Shown here piece after piece: positions 28,158 through 37,896 of a stretch of DNA of 64,000 nt (positions within the stretch are counted from its first letter, which is position 1; the number at the start of each line of letters is the position of its first letter). A program made the position numbers and the translations under genes. Below the pieces are notes generated by a model, which saw only the letters and a program-made list of their open reading frames with translations, had not been told where the DNA came from and did no database searches. Source of the stretch: Rahnella sikkimica (GTDB lineage Bacteria; Pseudomonadota; Gammaproteobacteria; Enterobacterales; Enterobacteriaceae); NCBI RefSeq assembly GCF_002951615.1, contig NZ_CP019062.1:4216001-4280000 (forward strand). Reading direction: 5' to 3'.

Positions 28158-30605
28158 ATGGCTATCAAAAAAACCGAACTCTATTCCTCCTTATGGGCAA
28201 GCTGCGACGAACTACGTGGTGGGATGGACGCCAGCCAGTACAAAGACTATGTGCTGACCCTGCTGTTTATGAAGTACGTGTCCGACAAATATAAAGGCGA
28301 CCCCGATGGCATTATCCTTATCCCAAAAGGGGCAAGCTTTGACGATATGGTCGCGCTGAAGAACGATAAAGAAATCGGCGATAAAATTAATATAATCATC
28401 CAAGCGCTGGCTGAAGAGAACGGTTTGAAAGGCGTCATCGACGCAGATTTCAACGATGAAGACAAGCTAGGCAAAGGCAAGGAGATGGTTGACCGCCTGA
28501 CAAAACTGGTCGGCATCTTCGAGGGGCTGGATCTGTCGGGCAACCGGGCCGAAGGAGACGATCTGCTGGGTGATGCCTATGAGTATCTGATGCGTCATTT
28601 CGCCACCGAATCCGGTAAAAGCAAGGGCCAGTTTTACACGCCTGCGGAGGTGTCGCGTATTCTGGCGAAGGTGATCGGCATTACCACCGAAACACCGCAG
28701 GACGCCACGGTGTACGACCCCACCTGCGGCTCCGGTTCGCTGCTTCTCAAAGTTAGCGATGAAGCTCGACGCGGGCTGTCGATCTATGGGCAGGAAATGG
28801 ACAACGCCACCTGCGCGCTAGCACGGATGAACATGATCCTGCACAACAATGCTACTGCCGCAACCACTATCTGGCAGGGCAATACGCTTAGCGATCCGCA
28901 GTGGAAAGAGGCTAACGGCAGGCTGAAAACCTTCGATTTCGCCGTGGCGAACCCGCCATTTTCCAATAAAAACTGGACCAGCGGACTGGATCCGAAAAAA
29001 GATCAGTTTGAACGTTTCGTCTGGGGCATCCCACCGGAGAAGAATGGCGATTACGCCTTCCTGCTGCACATTATCAAAAGCCTGAAAAGCACTGGCAAAG
29101 GGGCGGTGATCCTACCGCACGGCGTGTTATTCCGCGGCAACGCCGAGGCGAATATCCGCGAAAACCTTATTAAACAGGGCTATATAAAAGGCATTATCGG
29201 CTTACCGGCCAATCTGTTTTACGGCACCGGCATCCCAGCGTGCATTATCGTGATTGACAAAGAGCATGCCCACAGCCGTAAAGGCATTTTTATGATCGAC
29301 GCTAGCCGAGGCTTTATCAAGGACGGCAATAAGAACCGCCTGCGCAGCCGGGATATTCACCGCATTGTGGACGTGTTTAACCACCAGCGCACGGTGCCCG
29401 GTTACAGCCGGATGGTGCCGTTAAGTGAAATTGCCAGCGAACAAAATAATTACAACCTGAATATCCCCCGCTATATCGACGGTGGAGAATCGGAAGATCT
29501 GCACGATCTGACCGCGCACTTACAGGGCGGTATTCCGGCGCGCGATGTTGATGACCTACAGGACTACTGGCGGGTGTTCCCTGCCCTGCGCGACGTGTTG
29601 TTTGCCAATGATCGCCCTGGCTACTGTCGGGCGCAGGTAGAGGCCCAACAGGTGAAGCCGACCATTCTGTCGCATCAGGAATTTAAGGATTTTGCCACCC
29701 GTAGCCTATTGCCGTTTAAGGCGTGGGTGAAAGAGGCGGCGCTGAATGAGATCGGTAAGGGCGATAAACCCAAGGCTCTGATCCACGATCTCGGCGAGAT
29801 GCTGCTGGCGCAGTATGCCAACAATGAACTACTGAATAAATACAGCGTGTACCAGATCCTGATGGACTACTGGGCCGATGCGATGCAGGACGATGTCTAC
29901 GTGATCACGCAGGACAGCTGGCAAGCCGCCGCGCAAATTCGCGAACTTCAGCCGGTGAAGGGCAAGGATGGCAAAAACGTCTGGAAAGAAGCGCACGATT
30001 TTGAGTTTGACAAGCGACGCTACAAGGCTGACGTGCTGCCCCGTTCACTGGTGGAAATTCGCTGTTTCCCGGAACTGCTGGGCGCGCTGAACCATGCACA
30101 GGAACGCAGTGATGAAGCCAGCAGTCAGTTAGCCGAGTTTATCGAGGAACTGGCCGGGGAAGAGGATCTGCTGGCCGAGGCGAAGAACGACAAGGATAAG
30201 GTGACGCAAAAACTGGTCAATACCCGCCTTGCCCAGTTGAAGAAAACCACCGCCGACCCGGATGAGCTGGCGGCACTGACCCGCAGCTTAGCGCTGATTA
30301 AAGCAGAGGCGAATGCGAAAAAAACGCTGAAAGCCGCTCAGGATGAGCTGGACCGCGCGGTGTTTAAACACTATCCCGCACTGGATGAAGCAGCGCTCAA
30401 AGCGTTGGTGGTGCAGGATAAATGGCTGGCTACGTTGCAGGCCGGGATCAAGGCGGAGATTGAGCGTATTACCCAACAACTGGCAGAGCGTGTGAAAGAA
30501 CTGGAAGAGCGCTATGCCGAGCCCCTACCGGCGCTTGAGGCGTCTGTTAAAGCGTTGAGCGAGAAGGTGGCCGGGCATTTACGGACAATGGGGCTGGTGT
30601 GGTGA
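28158..30605 (+). CDS. hsdM: Type I restriction-modification methylase subunit HsdM (long form)
   Basis: The 815-residue adenine N6-methyltransferase has the HsdM N-terminal helical domain (AIKKTELYSSLWASCDELRG), SAM-binding motif I DPTCGSGSLL near residue 187 and catalytic motif IV NPPF in VANPPFSNKNW near residue 264. The methylase core ends around residue 480. About 330 further residues follow, rich in charged coiled-coil-like sequence (residues about 640-800, for example QLAEFIEELAGEEDLLAEAK). Many HsdM proteins are about 500 residues, so this belongs to a long subgroup. The stop overlaps the hsdS start (TGATG). With HsdS it would methylate one strand of each half-site and, with HsdR, restrict unmodified DNA. 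Confidence 0.95.
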   Translation: MAIKKTELYSSLWASCDELRGGMDASQYKDYVLTLLFMKYVSDKYKGDPDGIILIPKGASFDDMVALKNDKEIGDKINIIIQALAEENGLKGVIDADFNDEDKLGKGKEMVDRLTKLVGIFEGLDLSGNRAEGDDLLGDAYEYLMRHFATESGKSKGQFYTPAEVSRILAKVIGITTETPQDATVYDPTCGSGSLLLKVSDEARRGLSIYGQEMDNATCALARMNMILHNNATAATTIWQGNTLSDPQWKEANGRLKTFDFAVANPPFSNKNWTSGLDPKKDQFERFVWGIPPEKNGDYAFLLHIIKSLKSTGKGAVILPHGVLFRGNAEANIRENLIKQGYIKGIIGLPANLFYGTGIPACIIVIDKEHAHSRKGIFMIDASRGFIKDGNKNRLRSRDIHRIVDVFNHQRTVPGYSRMVPLSEIASEQNNYNLNIPRYIDGGESEDLHDLTAHLQGGIPARDVDDLQDYWRVFPALRDVLFANDRPGYCRAQVEAQQVKPTILSHQEFKDFATRSLLPFKAWVKEAALNEIGKGDKPKALIHDLGEMLLAQYANNELLNKYSVYQILMDYWADAMQDDVYVITQDSWQAAAQIRELQPVKGKDGKNVWKEAHDFEFDKRRYKADVLPRSLVEIRCFPELLGALNHAQERSDEASSQLAEFIEELAGEEDLLAEAKNDKDKVTQKLVNTRLAQLKKTTADPDELAALTRSLALIKAEANAKKTLKAAQDELDRAVFKHYPALDEAALKALVVQDKWLATLQAGIKAEIERITQQLAERVKELEERYAEPLPALEASVKALSEKVAGHLRTMGLVW

Positions 30606-31861
30606 TGGTGGATTTAATGGTAGATGAACGGCAGTCGGGAATGGCTGGGAAAGGGGGGCCTGCGGGTTGGCTCCAGTGCAACCTGGGGGATGTACTGACC
30701 TTACAACGTGGTTTTGATTTGCCTCAACGTTTAAGAAAAGAAGGTGACATTCCCATTATTTCTTCATCTGGAGAAAGCGGATGGCATGACCGAGCTATCG
30801 TTTCACCGCCGGGTATAGTGACAGGGCGATACGGTACTATTGGCGAAGTATTTTTAATTGATAGGCCTTTTTGGCCGCTCAACACAACGCTTTATGTCCG
30901 TGAATTCAAAGGTATTACTCCCTCTTATGCATACTTTTTACTTAAGACGGTGGATTTCCAGTCTCACAGCGGTAAAAGCGGTGTGCCGGGTGTTAACCGT
31001 AATGATATACACCAAGAAAATATTCTATTACCTCCGATAAAAGAGCAAATCGCAATATCTGACATTTTGTCAAATGTTGATGAGTTAATTAGTGTCTTAG
31101 AAAGATTACTTGCCAAAAAACAGGTCATCAAAATTGCTACTATGCAGCAACTACTGACGGGTAAAACCCGTTTACCAAAGTTTGCATTGCAGGAAGATGG
31201 TACTGTTAAGGAATGCAAAGAAAGTGAATTAGGAGAAATACCCGAAGACTGGGATATTTCAACCTATGGTGAGGTATTCTCATTTCTGTCCACATCAACA
31301 AATGCAAGAAGCGATCTTTCTGAGACCGGAGAGTACGGATATATTCATTATGGTGACATTCATACAAAGTGGAATAACAATATGAATGTAGAGAATAATA
31401 CTATCCCCAGAATATCAAGCGATTTGGTATCTTCTTCGTTTATCGAAGATGGTGATCTTATTATGGCTGACGCCTCAGAAGACTATACTGGCATAGGGAA
31501 AAGCATTGAAATTCAAGGTGTAAGGGATAATAAAATAGTTTCGGGATTACATACCTATTTATTACGTGATGTGAACAATATATTTGTAGACGGTTTCCGG
31601 GGCTACCTGCATTGCATTCGTGCCGTTAAAGCTAACATTGACCGACTGGCAACTGGTATGAAAGTCTTTGGGGTATCGAAGAACAACCTGAAAACAATCT
31701 CTATCCCTGTTCCTCCAAAAGAAGAACAAACCGCCATCGCCGCCATCCTCTCCGATATGGACAAGGACATTCAGACTCTGCAACAGCGTCTGGACAAAAT
31801 CCGCCAACTTAAACAGGGGATGATGCAGGAACTGTTAACCGGGAAAACCCGCTTAATATAG
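30605..31861 (+). CDS. hsdS: Type I restriction specificity subunit HsdS
   Basis: The 418-residue subunit has two target recognition domains (about residues 20-150 and 215-350). Each is followed by a long conserved helix with the repeated ending MQQLLTGKTRLP (near residue 190) and MQELLTGKTRLI (C-terminus). The paired phrases PPIKEQIAISDILS and PPKEEQTAIAAILS show the internal two-fold design. The bipartite target sequence cannot be deduced. The central part (30700-31700) is clearly more AT-rich than hsdM and hsdR, fitting exchange of recognition domains between strains. ATG 30605 overlaps the hsdM stop. Confidence 0.95.
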   Translation: MVDLMVDERQSGMAGKGGPAGWLQCNLGDVLTLQRGFDLPQRLRKEGDIPIISSSGESGWHDRAIVSPPGIVTGRYGTIGEVFLIDRPFWPLNTTLYVREFKGITPSYAYFLLKTVDFQSHSGKSGVPGVNRNDIHQENILLPPIKEQIAISDILSNVDELISVLERLLAKKQVIKIATMQQLLTGKTRLPKFALQEDGTVKECKESELGEIPEDWDISTYGEVFSFLSTSTNARSDLSETGEYGYIHYGDIHTKWNNNMNVENNTIPRISSDLVSSSFIEDGDLIMADASEDYTGIGKSIEIQGVRDNKIVSGLHTYLLRDVNNIFVDGFRGYLHCIRAVKANIDRLATGMKVFGVSKNNLKTISIPVPPKEEQTAIAAILSDMDKDIQTLQQRLDKIRQLKQGMMQELLTGKTRLI

Positions 31862-31873
31862 AAGGGAACGCAC

Positions 31874-32530
31874 ATGGCTTATGACTACAGCGCTAATCTC
31901 AACCCCGAAAAAGCCCTGATCTGGCGCATTGTCCATCGGGACAATATCCCGTGGATCCTGGACAACGGTCTGCACTGTGGCAACAGTCCGGTGCAGGCGG
32001 AAAACTGGATTAATATCGGTAACCCGGAGCTTATCGACAAACGTGCCGGACATCTGGTACCTACCGGAACGGGAGGGACGCTGCATGACTATGTGCCGTT
32101 TTACTTTACTCCTTTCTCGCCAATGCTGATGAATATTCGCAGCGGGCGTGGCGGCATTAAGCAGCGCCCCAATGAGGAAATCGTCATTCTGGTCAGCAGC
32201 CTGCGACACTTGGCGGCGCAGAAGGTCCCCTTCGTCTTTACCGACAGCCACGCCTACTATAATCTGGCAAATTACTATACCGATCTAAACAATCTGCATC
32301 GGATCGACTGGCCCATCTTACAAGCGCGGGATTTCCGTCGCGATCAGGACGATCTTGGCAAGTTTGAACGCTATCAGGCTGAGGCGTTAATCTGGAAGCA
32401 CTGCCCAATCACACTGCTGGGCGGGATGATTTGTTACAACGATGGCGTCAGGTTACAATTAGAGCAGTGGATGTCACAACGCAATCTGTCAATGCCCGTT
32501 CACACACGGGCCGGGTGGTACTTCTCATGA
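31874..32530 (+). CDS. darT: DarT DNA ADP-ribosyltransferase toxin
   Basis: The 218-residue protein (DUF4433) belongs to DarT, which transfers ADP-ribose from NAD to thymidine in single-stranded DNA and so blocks replication. It is close to enteropathogenic E. coli DarT through its length ([40 protein letters not shown]). The region [16 protein letters not shown] and the catalytic Glu170 in RYQAEALIW are present, so the toxin looks intact. AGAAGGGA precedes ATG 31874, 12 bp after hsdS. The stop overlaps the darG start (ATGA). DarTG systems act as anti-phage toxin-antitoxin modules. Confidence 0.93.
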   Translation: MAYDYSANLNPEKALIWRIVHRDNIPWILDNGLHCGNSPVQAENWINIGNPELIDKRAGHLVPTGTGGTLHDYVPFYFTPFSPMLMNIRSGRGGIKQRPNEEIVILVSSLRHLAAQKVPFVFTDSHAYYNLANYYTDLNNLHRIDWPILQARDFRRDQDDLGKFERYQAEALIWKHCPITLLGGMICYNDGVRLQLEQWMSQRNLSMPVHTRAGWYFS

Positions 32531-33594
32531 TCGCATATACACAAGGCAATTTACTGGACGCGCCCGTGGAAGCACTGGTGAATACGGTTAATACCGTCGG
32601 CGTCATGGGTAAAGGCATCGCGCTAATGTTCAAAGAGCGCTTCCCCGATAATATGAAAGCCTATGCTCTCGCCTGCAAACAAAAGCAGGTCATGACCGGC
32701 AAGATGTTTATTACCGAAACCGGCGAGCTGATGGGGCCGCGCTGGATCGTCAACTTCCCAACCAAGCAGCACTGGCGCGCCGACTCCCGCATGGAGTGGA
32801 TTGAAGACGGCTTGCAGGACCTACGCCGCTTTTTGAGCGAAGAGAAAGTGCAGTCCATCGCCATTCCTCCACTGGGCGCAGGCAACGGTGGCCTGAACTG
32901 GCCGGACGTCCGGGCGCGGATTGAATCTGCGCTGGGCGACCTTCGGGACATAGAAATCCTGATTTATGAGCCTACCGAAAAATACCAGAACGTCGCCAAG
33001 AGCACCGGCGTAAAAAAGCTCACACCCGCCAGAGCGATGATCGCTGAACTAGTGCGCCGCTACTGGGTGCTGGGCATGGAGTGCAGTTTGCTGGAAATCC
33101 AGAAGCTGGCATGGCTGTTACAACGCGCTATTGAACTGCACCAGCAGGAGGACGTGCTTAAGCTGCGCTTTGAGGCGCACAATTACGGTCCCTTCTCCCC
33201 CAACCTGAACCATCTGCTTAACGCGCTGGACGGCACCTATCTGAAAGCCGAGAAACGCATCCCGGACAGCCAGCCGCTGGACGTGATCTGGTTTAACGAT
33301 CGGGAAAAAGAACACGTCAACCTCTGGCTGAACAACGAGGCCAAAGAGTGGCTACCGGCGCTTGAGCAGGTCAGCCAGTTGATTGACGGCTTTGAATCGC
33401 CGTTTGGTCTGGAGCTGCTGGCGACCGTTGACTGGCTGCTGACCCGAGGAGAATGCCTGCCCACGCTGGATTCCGTGAAAGAGGGGCTGCACCAATGGCC
33501 TGCGGGTGAACGCTGGGCCAGCCGTAAGATGAAGCTGTTTGATGATAATCATCTTCAATTCGCCATAAACCGCGTGATGGAGTTCCATTGCTGA
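32527..33594 (+). CDS. darG: DarG macrodomain antitoxin
   Basis: The 355-residue antitoxin has an N-terminal macrodomain (residues 1 to about 150: [20 protein letters not shown], then [17 protein letters not shown] and [12 protein letters not shown]) that removes ADP-ribose from DNA, and a C-terminal domain (about 170-355) of the type that binds and inhibits DarT. I chose ATG 32527, which overlaps the darT stop by 4 bp; an in-frame start 96 nt upstream lies inside darT. It is followed by hsdR after 20 bp, so toxin, antitoxin and nuclease share one transcript. Confidence 0.93.
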   Translation: MIAYTQGNLLDAPVEALVNTVNTVGVMGKGIALMFKERFPDNMKAYALACKQKQVMTGKMFITETGELMGPRWIVNFPTKQHWRADSRMEWIEDGLQDLRRFLSEEKVQSIAIPPLGAGNGGLNWPDVRARIESALGDLRDIEILIYEPTEKYQNVAKSTGVKKLTPARAMIAELVRRYWVLGMECSLLEIQKLAWLLQRAIELHQQEDVLKLRFEAHNYGPFSPNLNHLLNALDGTYLKAEKRIPDSQPLDVIWFNDREKEHVNLWLNNEAKEWLPALEQVSQLIDGFESPFGLELLATVDWLLTRGECLPTLDSVKEGLHQWPAGERWASRKMKLFDDNHLQFAINRVMEFHC

Positions 33595-33614
33595 ACATTT
33601 AGGGAGAGCGCTCT

Positions 33615-36600
33615 TTGAGTACCATAGGCCAGCGCGAACGCGCCACACAGCAGCGTCTGATTGAGTTTTTTGTTAACGATTTAGGATACCGCTATTTGGG
33701 GCGGAGCGCTGGATATGCCGGTGACAGCAATATCGACACGGACATACTGAGCGCATGGCTGAAACGGCGTGGCGTTAGCGATACGCTGACTACACGCGTG
33801 CTTCGGCAACTGGATTCCGCCGCCGCGCTGGGCGAAGGCAAGAAGCTGTATTACGCCAATAAAGAGGTCTATCGCCTGCTGCGTTACGGCGTGAAGGAGA
33901 AGGAAGGCGCGGGCGAGCAGAATCAGACTGTGTGGCTGATTGACTGGGCGCATCCTGAAGCCAATGATTTCGCCATCGCCGATGAGGTGACGATAAAAGG
34001 TGAATACAGCAAGCGCCCGGATCTGGTGCTGTACGTTAACGGTATCGCGCTGGGCGTGATTGAACTTAAACGCTCTTCAGTCCACGTCAGCGAAGGCATC
34101 CGGCAGAATCTCGACAATCAGAAGAAAACATTTATCCGCAATTTCTTTACCACCATGCAACTGGTGATGGCGGGTAACGATACGCAGGGGTTGCGCTACG
34201 GCACCATCGAAACGCCGGAAAAATATTATCTGGAATGGAAAGAAGAAAATACTGATGCATACACGCATAGGCTCGACTTCCATTTAAGCCGCCTTTGCAA
34301 CAAATCAAGGCTGCTGGATATCATCCATAACTACATGGCCTTTGACGTTGGGGTGAAAAAACTCTGTCGCCATAATCAGTTCTTTGGCGTCGAGGCGGCT
34401 AAACAGCATATTGCCCGTCGTGAAGGCGGGATTATCTGGCACACGCAGGGATCGGGTAAAAGCCTGACGATGGTCTGGCTGGCAAAGTGGATCCGCGAAA
34501 ATGTGCCGAATTCACGCGTGTTGATTGTGACCGATCGCACCGAGCTAGATGAACAGATCGAAAGCGTGTTTATGGGTGTGGATGAAGATATTTATCGCAC
34601 CTCTAGCGGCAACGACCTTATTGCGACGCTTAACCATCCGAACCCGTGGCTCATCTGCTCTCTGGTGCATAAGTTTGGTCGTCGTAGCGAGGCGGAAGAC
34701 GCTGCGGCAACCGACGACTTCATCACCGAGTTGCAGCAATCCCTGACGAAAACGTTCCGCGCCAAAGGCGACCTGTTTGTCTTCGTGGATGAGTGCCACC
34801 GCACGCAGTCCGGCAAGTTGCATAACGCGATGACCGCCATTCTTCCGGAAGCTTTGTTTATCGGTTTTACCGGTACGCCACTGATGAAGAAAGATAAAAA
34901 GAAATCAGTGGAGGTGTTCGGCCCTTATATCCACACCTACAAATTTGATGAGGCAGTGGCCGACGGGGTGGTGCTGGATCTGCGCTATGAGGCCCGCGAT
35001 ATTGACCAGTATCTGACGTCTGAGAAAAAGGTCGATGACTGGTTTGAAGCCAAAACGCGTGGCCTGTCGAACTTAGCCAAAACCCAGCTTAAACAGAAGT
35101 GGGGCTCAATGCAGAAACTGCTTTCCAGCAAGTCGCGGCTGGAGCAGATCGTTAACGATATTCTACTGGATATGGACACCCGACCGCGCCTGATGGATGG
35201 ACGCGGTAACGCTATGCTGGTATGCAGCAGCGTGTATCAGGCCTGCAAGGTTTTTGAGATGTTTAGCCAGACCGATCTGGCGGGAAAAGTGGCGATTGTA
35301 ACCAGCTTCCGTCCTGATGCGGGCAGTATCAAAGGTGAAGAAACCGGCGCGGGCCTGACTGAGAAGCTATTTAAATTCTCGACCTATCGCAAAATGCTGG
35401 CCGACTATTTTGAGCAAAGCGAAGAGAAAATTGCCGGGCGTATTGCCGAGTTCGAGCGGGACGTTAAGCAACGCTTTATTAATGAGCCGGGTCAAATGCG
35501 TCTGCTTATCGTGGTGGATAAGTTATTGACTGGTTTTGATGCGCCGTCTGCTACCTATCTCTATATCGATAAAACCATGGCAGACCATACGTTGTTTCAG
35601 GCGATTTGTCGGGTAAACCGGCTGGATGGGGAAGATAAAGAATACGGCTATATTATCGATTATAAGGATCTGTTCCGTTCGCTGGATAAGGCGATAACCG
35701 ATTATACCACAGGCGCGTTTGACGATTATGACCGAAATGATGTTGATGGCCTGCTGAAAAATCGTCTGGAGCAGGCGAAGCTGGATCTCGACAGCGCGCT
35801 GGAGGTGGTTCGTAGCCTGTGCGAGCCAGTTAAGGCACCACGTATCTTGCAAGACTACCAGCACTATTTCTGCGGCCAGTCGGGGGAGAACCAGACTACA
35901 CTGGGCGAAAAAGAAGCACTGCGCCTATCGTTCTATCAGAACGTCGCCCGTCTGTTACGCGCTTACGCCAGCCTGGCGAATGAAATGCCGGAAGCAGGTT
36001 ATACCGAAGGAGAAGTGGAAAGCATTCGTGCCGAAGTCACTGAATTCGAGAAGCTGCGCTATGAGATTAAACTGACCAGTGGCGATCTACTGGACATGAA
36101 ATGCTTTGAACCCGCCATGCGACACTTGCTGGATATGTACGTTCGCGCCGACGGTAGCGAAGTGCTGATGGATTTCGAAGAGCTAAGCCTGATTGAGTTG
36201 ATTGTCGAAAAAGGCGCTGCAGCGACCGCCGCTCTGCCGGATGATATCCGCAATAATGAGGATGCAATGGCAGAAACCATCGAAAACAACGTGCGTAAAA
36301 CCATCGTGGATGAAAACCCTGTTAACCCGAAATACTACGGGCGCATGTCGCTATTGTTGGATGAGCTGATTACCCTTCGCCGCCAGAATGCGCTTGATTA
36401 CCAGCAGTATCTGGAACGCATCCGTGATTTGTGCAAACAGATCATTCGTCCGGAGCAAACCGGTGGGGCATCCTACCCAAGTACCATGGATACGCAGGCG
36501 AAGCGCGCGTTCTATGATAACTTCGGCCATGACGAGGTGCTGGCAACCCGTATTGATACGACGATCCGCTATACCAAAAAAGCGGAGTGGATTGGCGATC

Positions 36601-36710
36601 GTTTTAAGGAACGGGAGCTTGCCCGTGCGTTGCGCGAAGAAACCGCCAGTTATAACGTCAATATTGATGATGTTCTTGAGCTTGCGCGCAAGCAGAAGGA
36701 ATACCACTGA
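33615..36710 (+). CDS. hsdR: Type I restriction endonuclease/translocase HsdR
   Basis: The 1031-residue motor and nuclease subunit starts with TTG at 33615, preceded by AGGGAGA. The N-terminal PD-(D/E)xK nuclease contains R-P-D-L-V-L-Y and E-L-K-R-S (IALGVIELKRSSV near residue 150). The SF2 helicase motor has Walker A HTQGSGKSLTMVW near residue 276, a DEAH-like box DECHRTQ near residue 391 and motif III F-I-G-F-T-G-T-P. The C-terminal helical domain contacts HsdM. All motifs look intact, so an active restriction complex is likely. Its stop overlaps the metalloprotease start (TGATG). Confidence 0.95.
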   Translation: MSTIGQRERATQQRLIEFFVNDLGYRYLGRSAGYAGDSNIDTDILSAWLKRRGVSDTLTTRVLRQLDSAAALGEGKKLYYANKEVYRLLRYGVKEKEGAGEQNQTVWLIDWAHPEANDFAIADEVTIKGEYSKRPDLVLYVNGIALGVIELKRSSVHVSEGIRQNLDNQKKTFIRNFFTTMQLVMAGNDTQGLRYGTIETPEKYYLEWKEENTDAYTHRLDFHLSRLCNKSRLLDIIHNYMAFDVGVKKLCRHNQFFGVEAAKQHIARREGGIIWHTQGSGKSLTMVWLAKWIRENVPNSRVLIVTDRTELDEQIESVFMGVDEDIYRTSSGNDLIATLNHPNPWLICSLVHKFGRRSEAEDAAATDDFITELQQSLTKTFRAKGDLFVFVDECHRTQSGKLHNAMTAILPEALFIGFTGTPLMKKDKKKSVEVFGPYIHTYKFDEAVADGVVLDLRYEARDIDQYLTSEKKVDDWFEAKTRGLSNLAKTQLKQKWGSMQKLLSSKSRLEQIVNDILLDMDTRPRLMDGRGNAMLVCSSVYQACKVFEMFSQTDLAGKVAIVTSFRPDAGSIKGEETGAGLTEKLFKFSTYRKMLADYFEQSEEKIAGRIAEFERDVKQRFINEPGQMRLLIVVDKLLTGFDAPSATYLYIDKTMADHTLFQAICRVNRLDGEDKEYGYIIDYKDLFRSLDKAITDYTTGAFDDYDRNDVDGLLKNRLEQAKLDLDSALEVVRSLCEPVKAPRILQDYQHYFCGQSGENQTTLGEKEALRLSFYQNVARLLRAYASLANEMPEAGYTEGEVESIRAEVTEFEKLRYEIKLTSGDLLDMKCFEPAMRHLLDMYVRADGSEVLMDFEELSLIELIVEKGAAATAALPDDIRNNEDAMAETIENNVRKTIVDENPVNPKYYGRMSLLLDELITLRRQNALDYQQYLERIRDLCKQIIRPEQTGGASYPSTMDTQAKRAFYDNFGHDEVLATRIDTTIRYTKKAEWIGDRFKERELARALREETASYNVNIDDVLELARKQKEYH

Positions 36711-37426
36711 TGCCGATCATGCAGATGGGCGCGTTGCGCTTGCAGGTTAATCGTAAAGCGATTAAAAATCTGCATATCAGCGTACTGCCGCCCGATGGTA
36801 AAGTCCGCGTTTCTGCCCCGGAACACATGACAGAAACAGCGATACGGATGGCGGTCGCGTCCCGCTTTCGCTGGATTAGAAAGCAGCAGCAGGATTTCGC
36901 CAGACAGCCGCGTCAGTCCGAGCGGGAGATGGTCAGCGGAGAGTGCCACTATCTTTGGGGCCGTAAATATCGCCTGTTTGTGATTGAGCGTCAGGGACGC
37001 CATGAAGTGAAAGTTGCGGGGAATAATAAACTCCAGCTTTATGTCCAGCCGGGAACCAGCAATGAAAATAAGGAACTGGTATTAACCGATTTTTATCGGC
37101 ATGAACTAAAACGACAGGTTGCCAAATTATTGCCTGAATGGCAGGCCAGAACTGGCGTTACCCAAACGTTCTGGGGTATCAAAAAGATGAAAACCTTTTG
37201 GGGCACCTGTAATACCACCACAAAGCGGATTTGGCTCAATCTGGAGTTGGTCAAGAAGCCGCCGGAGTGTTTGGAGTACATCCTGGTGCATGAACTGGTT
37301 CATCTACTGGAGCGTCATCATAACGAACGCTTTCGTCTGCATATGGACCGGTTTATCCCCAACTGGCGCGATCGCCGAGATTTGTTAAATAAGATGCCGC
37401 TGGCGTTTGAGGCGTGGGAATATTGA
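36710..37426 (+). CDS. YgjP-like zinc metallopeptidase (DUF45)
   Basis: The 238-residue cytoplasmic protein carries the zinc-protease motif HELVH near residue 193 in EYILVHELVHLLERHHNERF, within the SprT/M48-like DUF45 family. It has no signal peptide or membrane segment. Members of this family are often encoded at the end of type I restriction operons, but their role there is not known to me. ATG 36710 shares a base with the hsdR stop, so it is made from the same transcript. A role in processing or turnover of a restriction subunit or of the DarTG pair is speculation. Confidence 0.85.
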   Translation: MPIMQMGALRLQVNRKAIKNLHISVLPPDGKVRVSAPEHMTETAIRMAVASRFRWIRKQQQDFARQPRQSEREMVSGECHYLWGRKYRLFVIERQGRHEVKVAGNNKLQLYVQPGTSNENKELVLTDFYRHELKRQVAKLLPEWQARTGVTQTFWGIKKMKTFWGTCNTTTKRIWLNLELVKKPPECLEYILVHELVHLLERHHNERFRLHMDRFIPNWRDRRDLLNKMPLAFEAWEY

Positions 37427-37896
37427 TTAGTTCTTGCTGTGTTCGGGCGTTTGTTACTATTTGAATTTCTGTCACAGGTTTCACAGACGGACAGTGCTGC
37501 TGCTAATTCTCCGTGGGATTGCCGTGAGTATATTCAAACCACGGTCGTTCAGTGCCATACTTCGGATGGTATCGCCGCTTGTTACAGCAGAGGTTACAGG
37601 TATAACGGTTGTAAGGTGTGTTCCCCGCGGTTCTGGTACCGGTCAGATGACCGGTACCCTCAAGGGTAAGAAAGATTTGACGTACAAAAGATAAGCTCCT
37701 TGGTGCCAGGAAGCACGCAGGTGTGTTCTATCCATTGATGGGGAGACTGATGCGGAACATTTGACAGGTTGGATTCAGATAAGGCGTTGAGAGTCGTTGT
37801 AATGCGTGTCAGGAGGATCGCTGTTGACTCAGTTGCGTTTACGACTACTACAGGTTAGCGACGCGAGACTGAATGTGTGTTGTGCGTAACACATCG
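37427..37896. other. Gap with an 11-bp perfect palindrome and a possible cysteine-rich frame
   Basis: I see no secure gene. A plus-strand frame at 37439-37669 (GTG start) encodes 76 residues with five cysteines, for example CREYIQTTVVQCHTSDG, but has no good ribosome site and an untypical start. Near its 3' end GGTACCGGTCA, GA, TGACCGGTACC (37635-37658) is a perfect inverted repeat with no following T-run. The stretch separates the defence operon from the convergent AlpA/Gp2 genes. Confidence 0.4.

Noticed and set aside
30605..31861. Invertible hsdS cassettes (phase-variable specificity)
   Set aside because: Only one hsdS is present and no inverted second set of recognition domains or recombinase is nearby in the operon.
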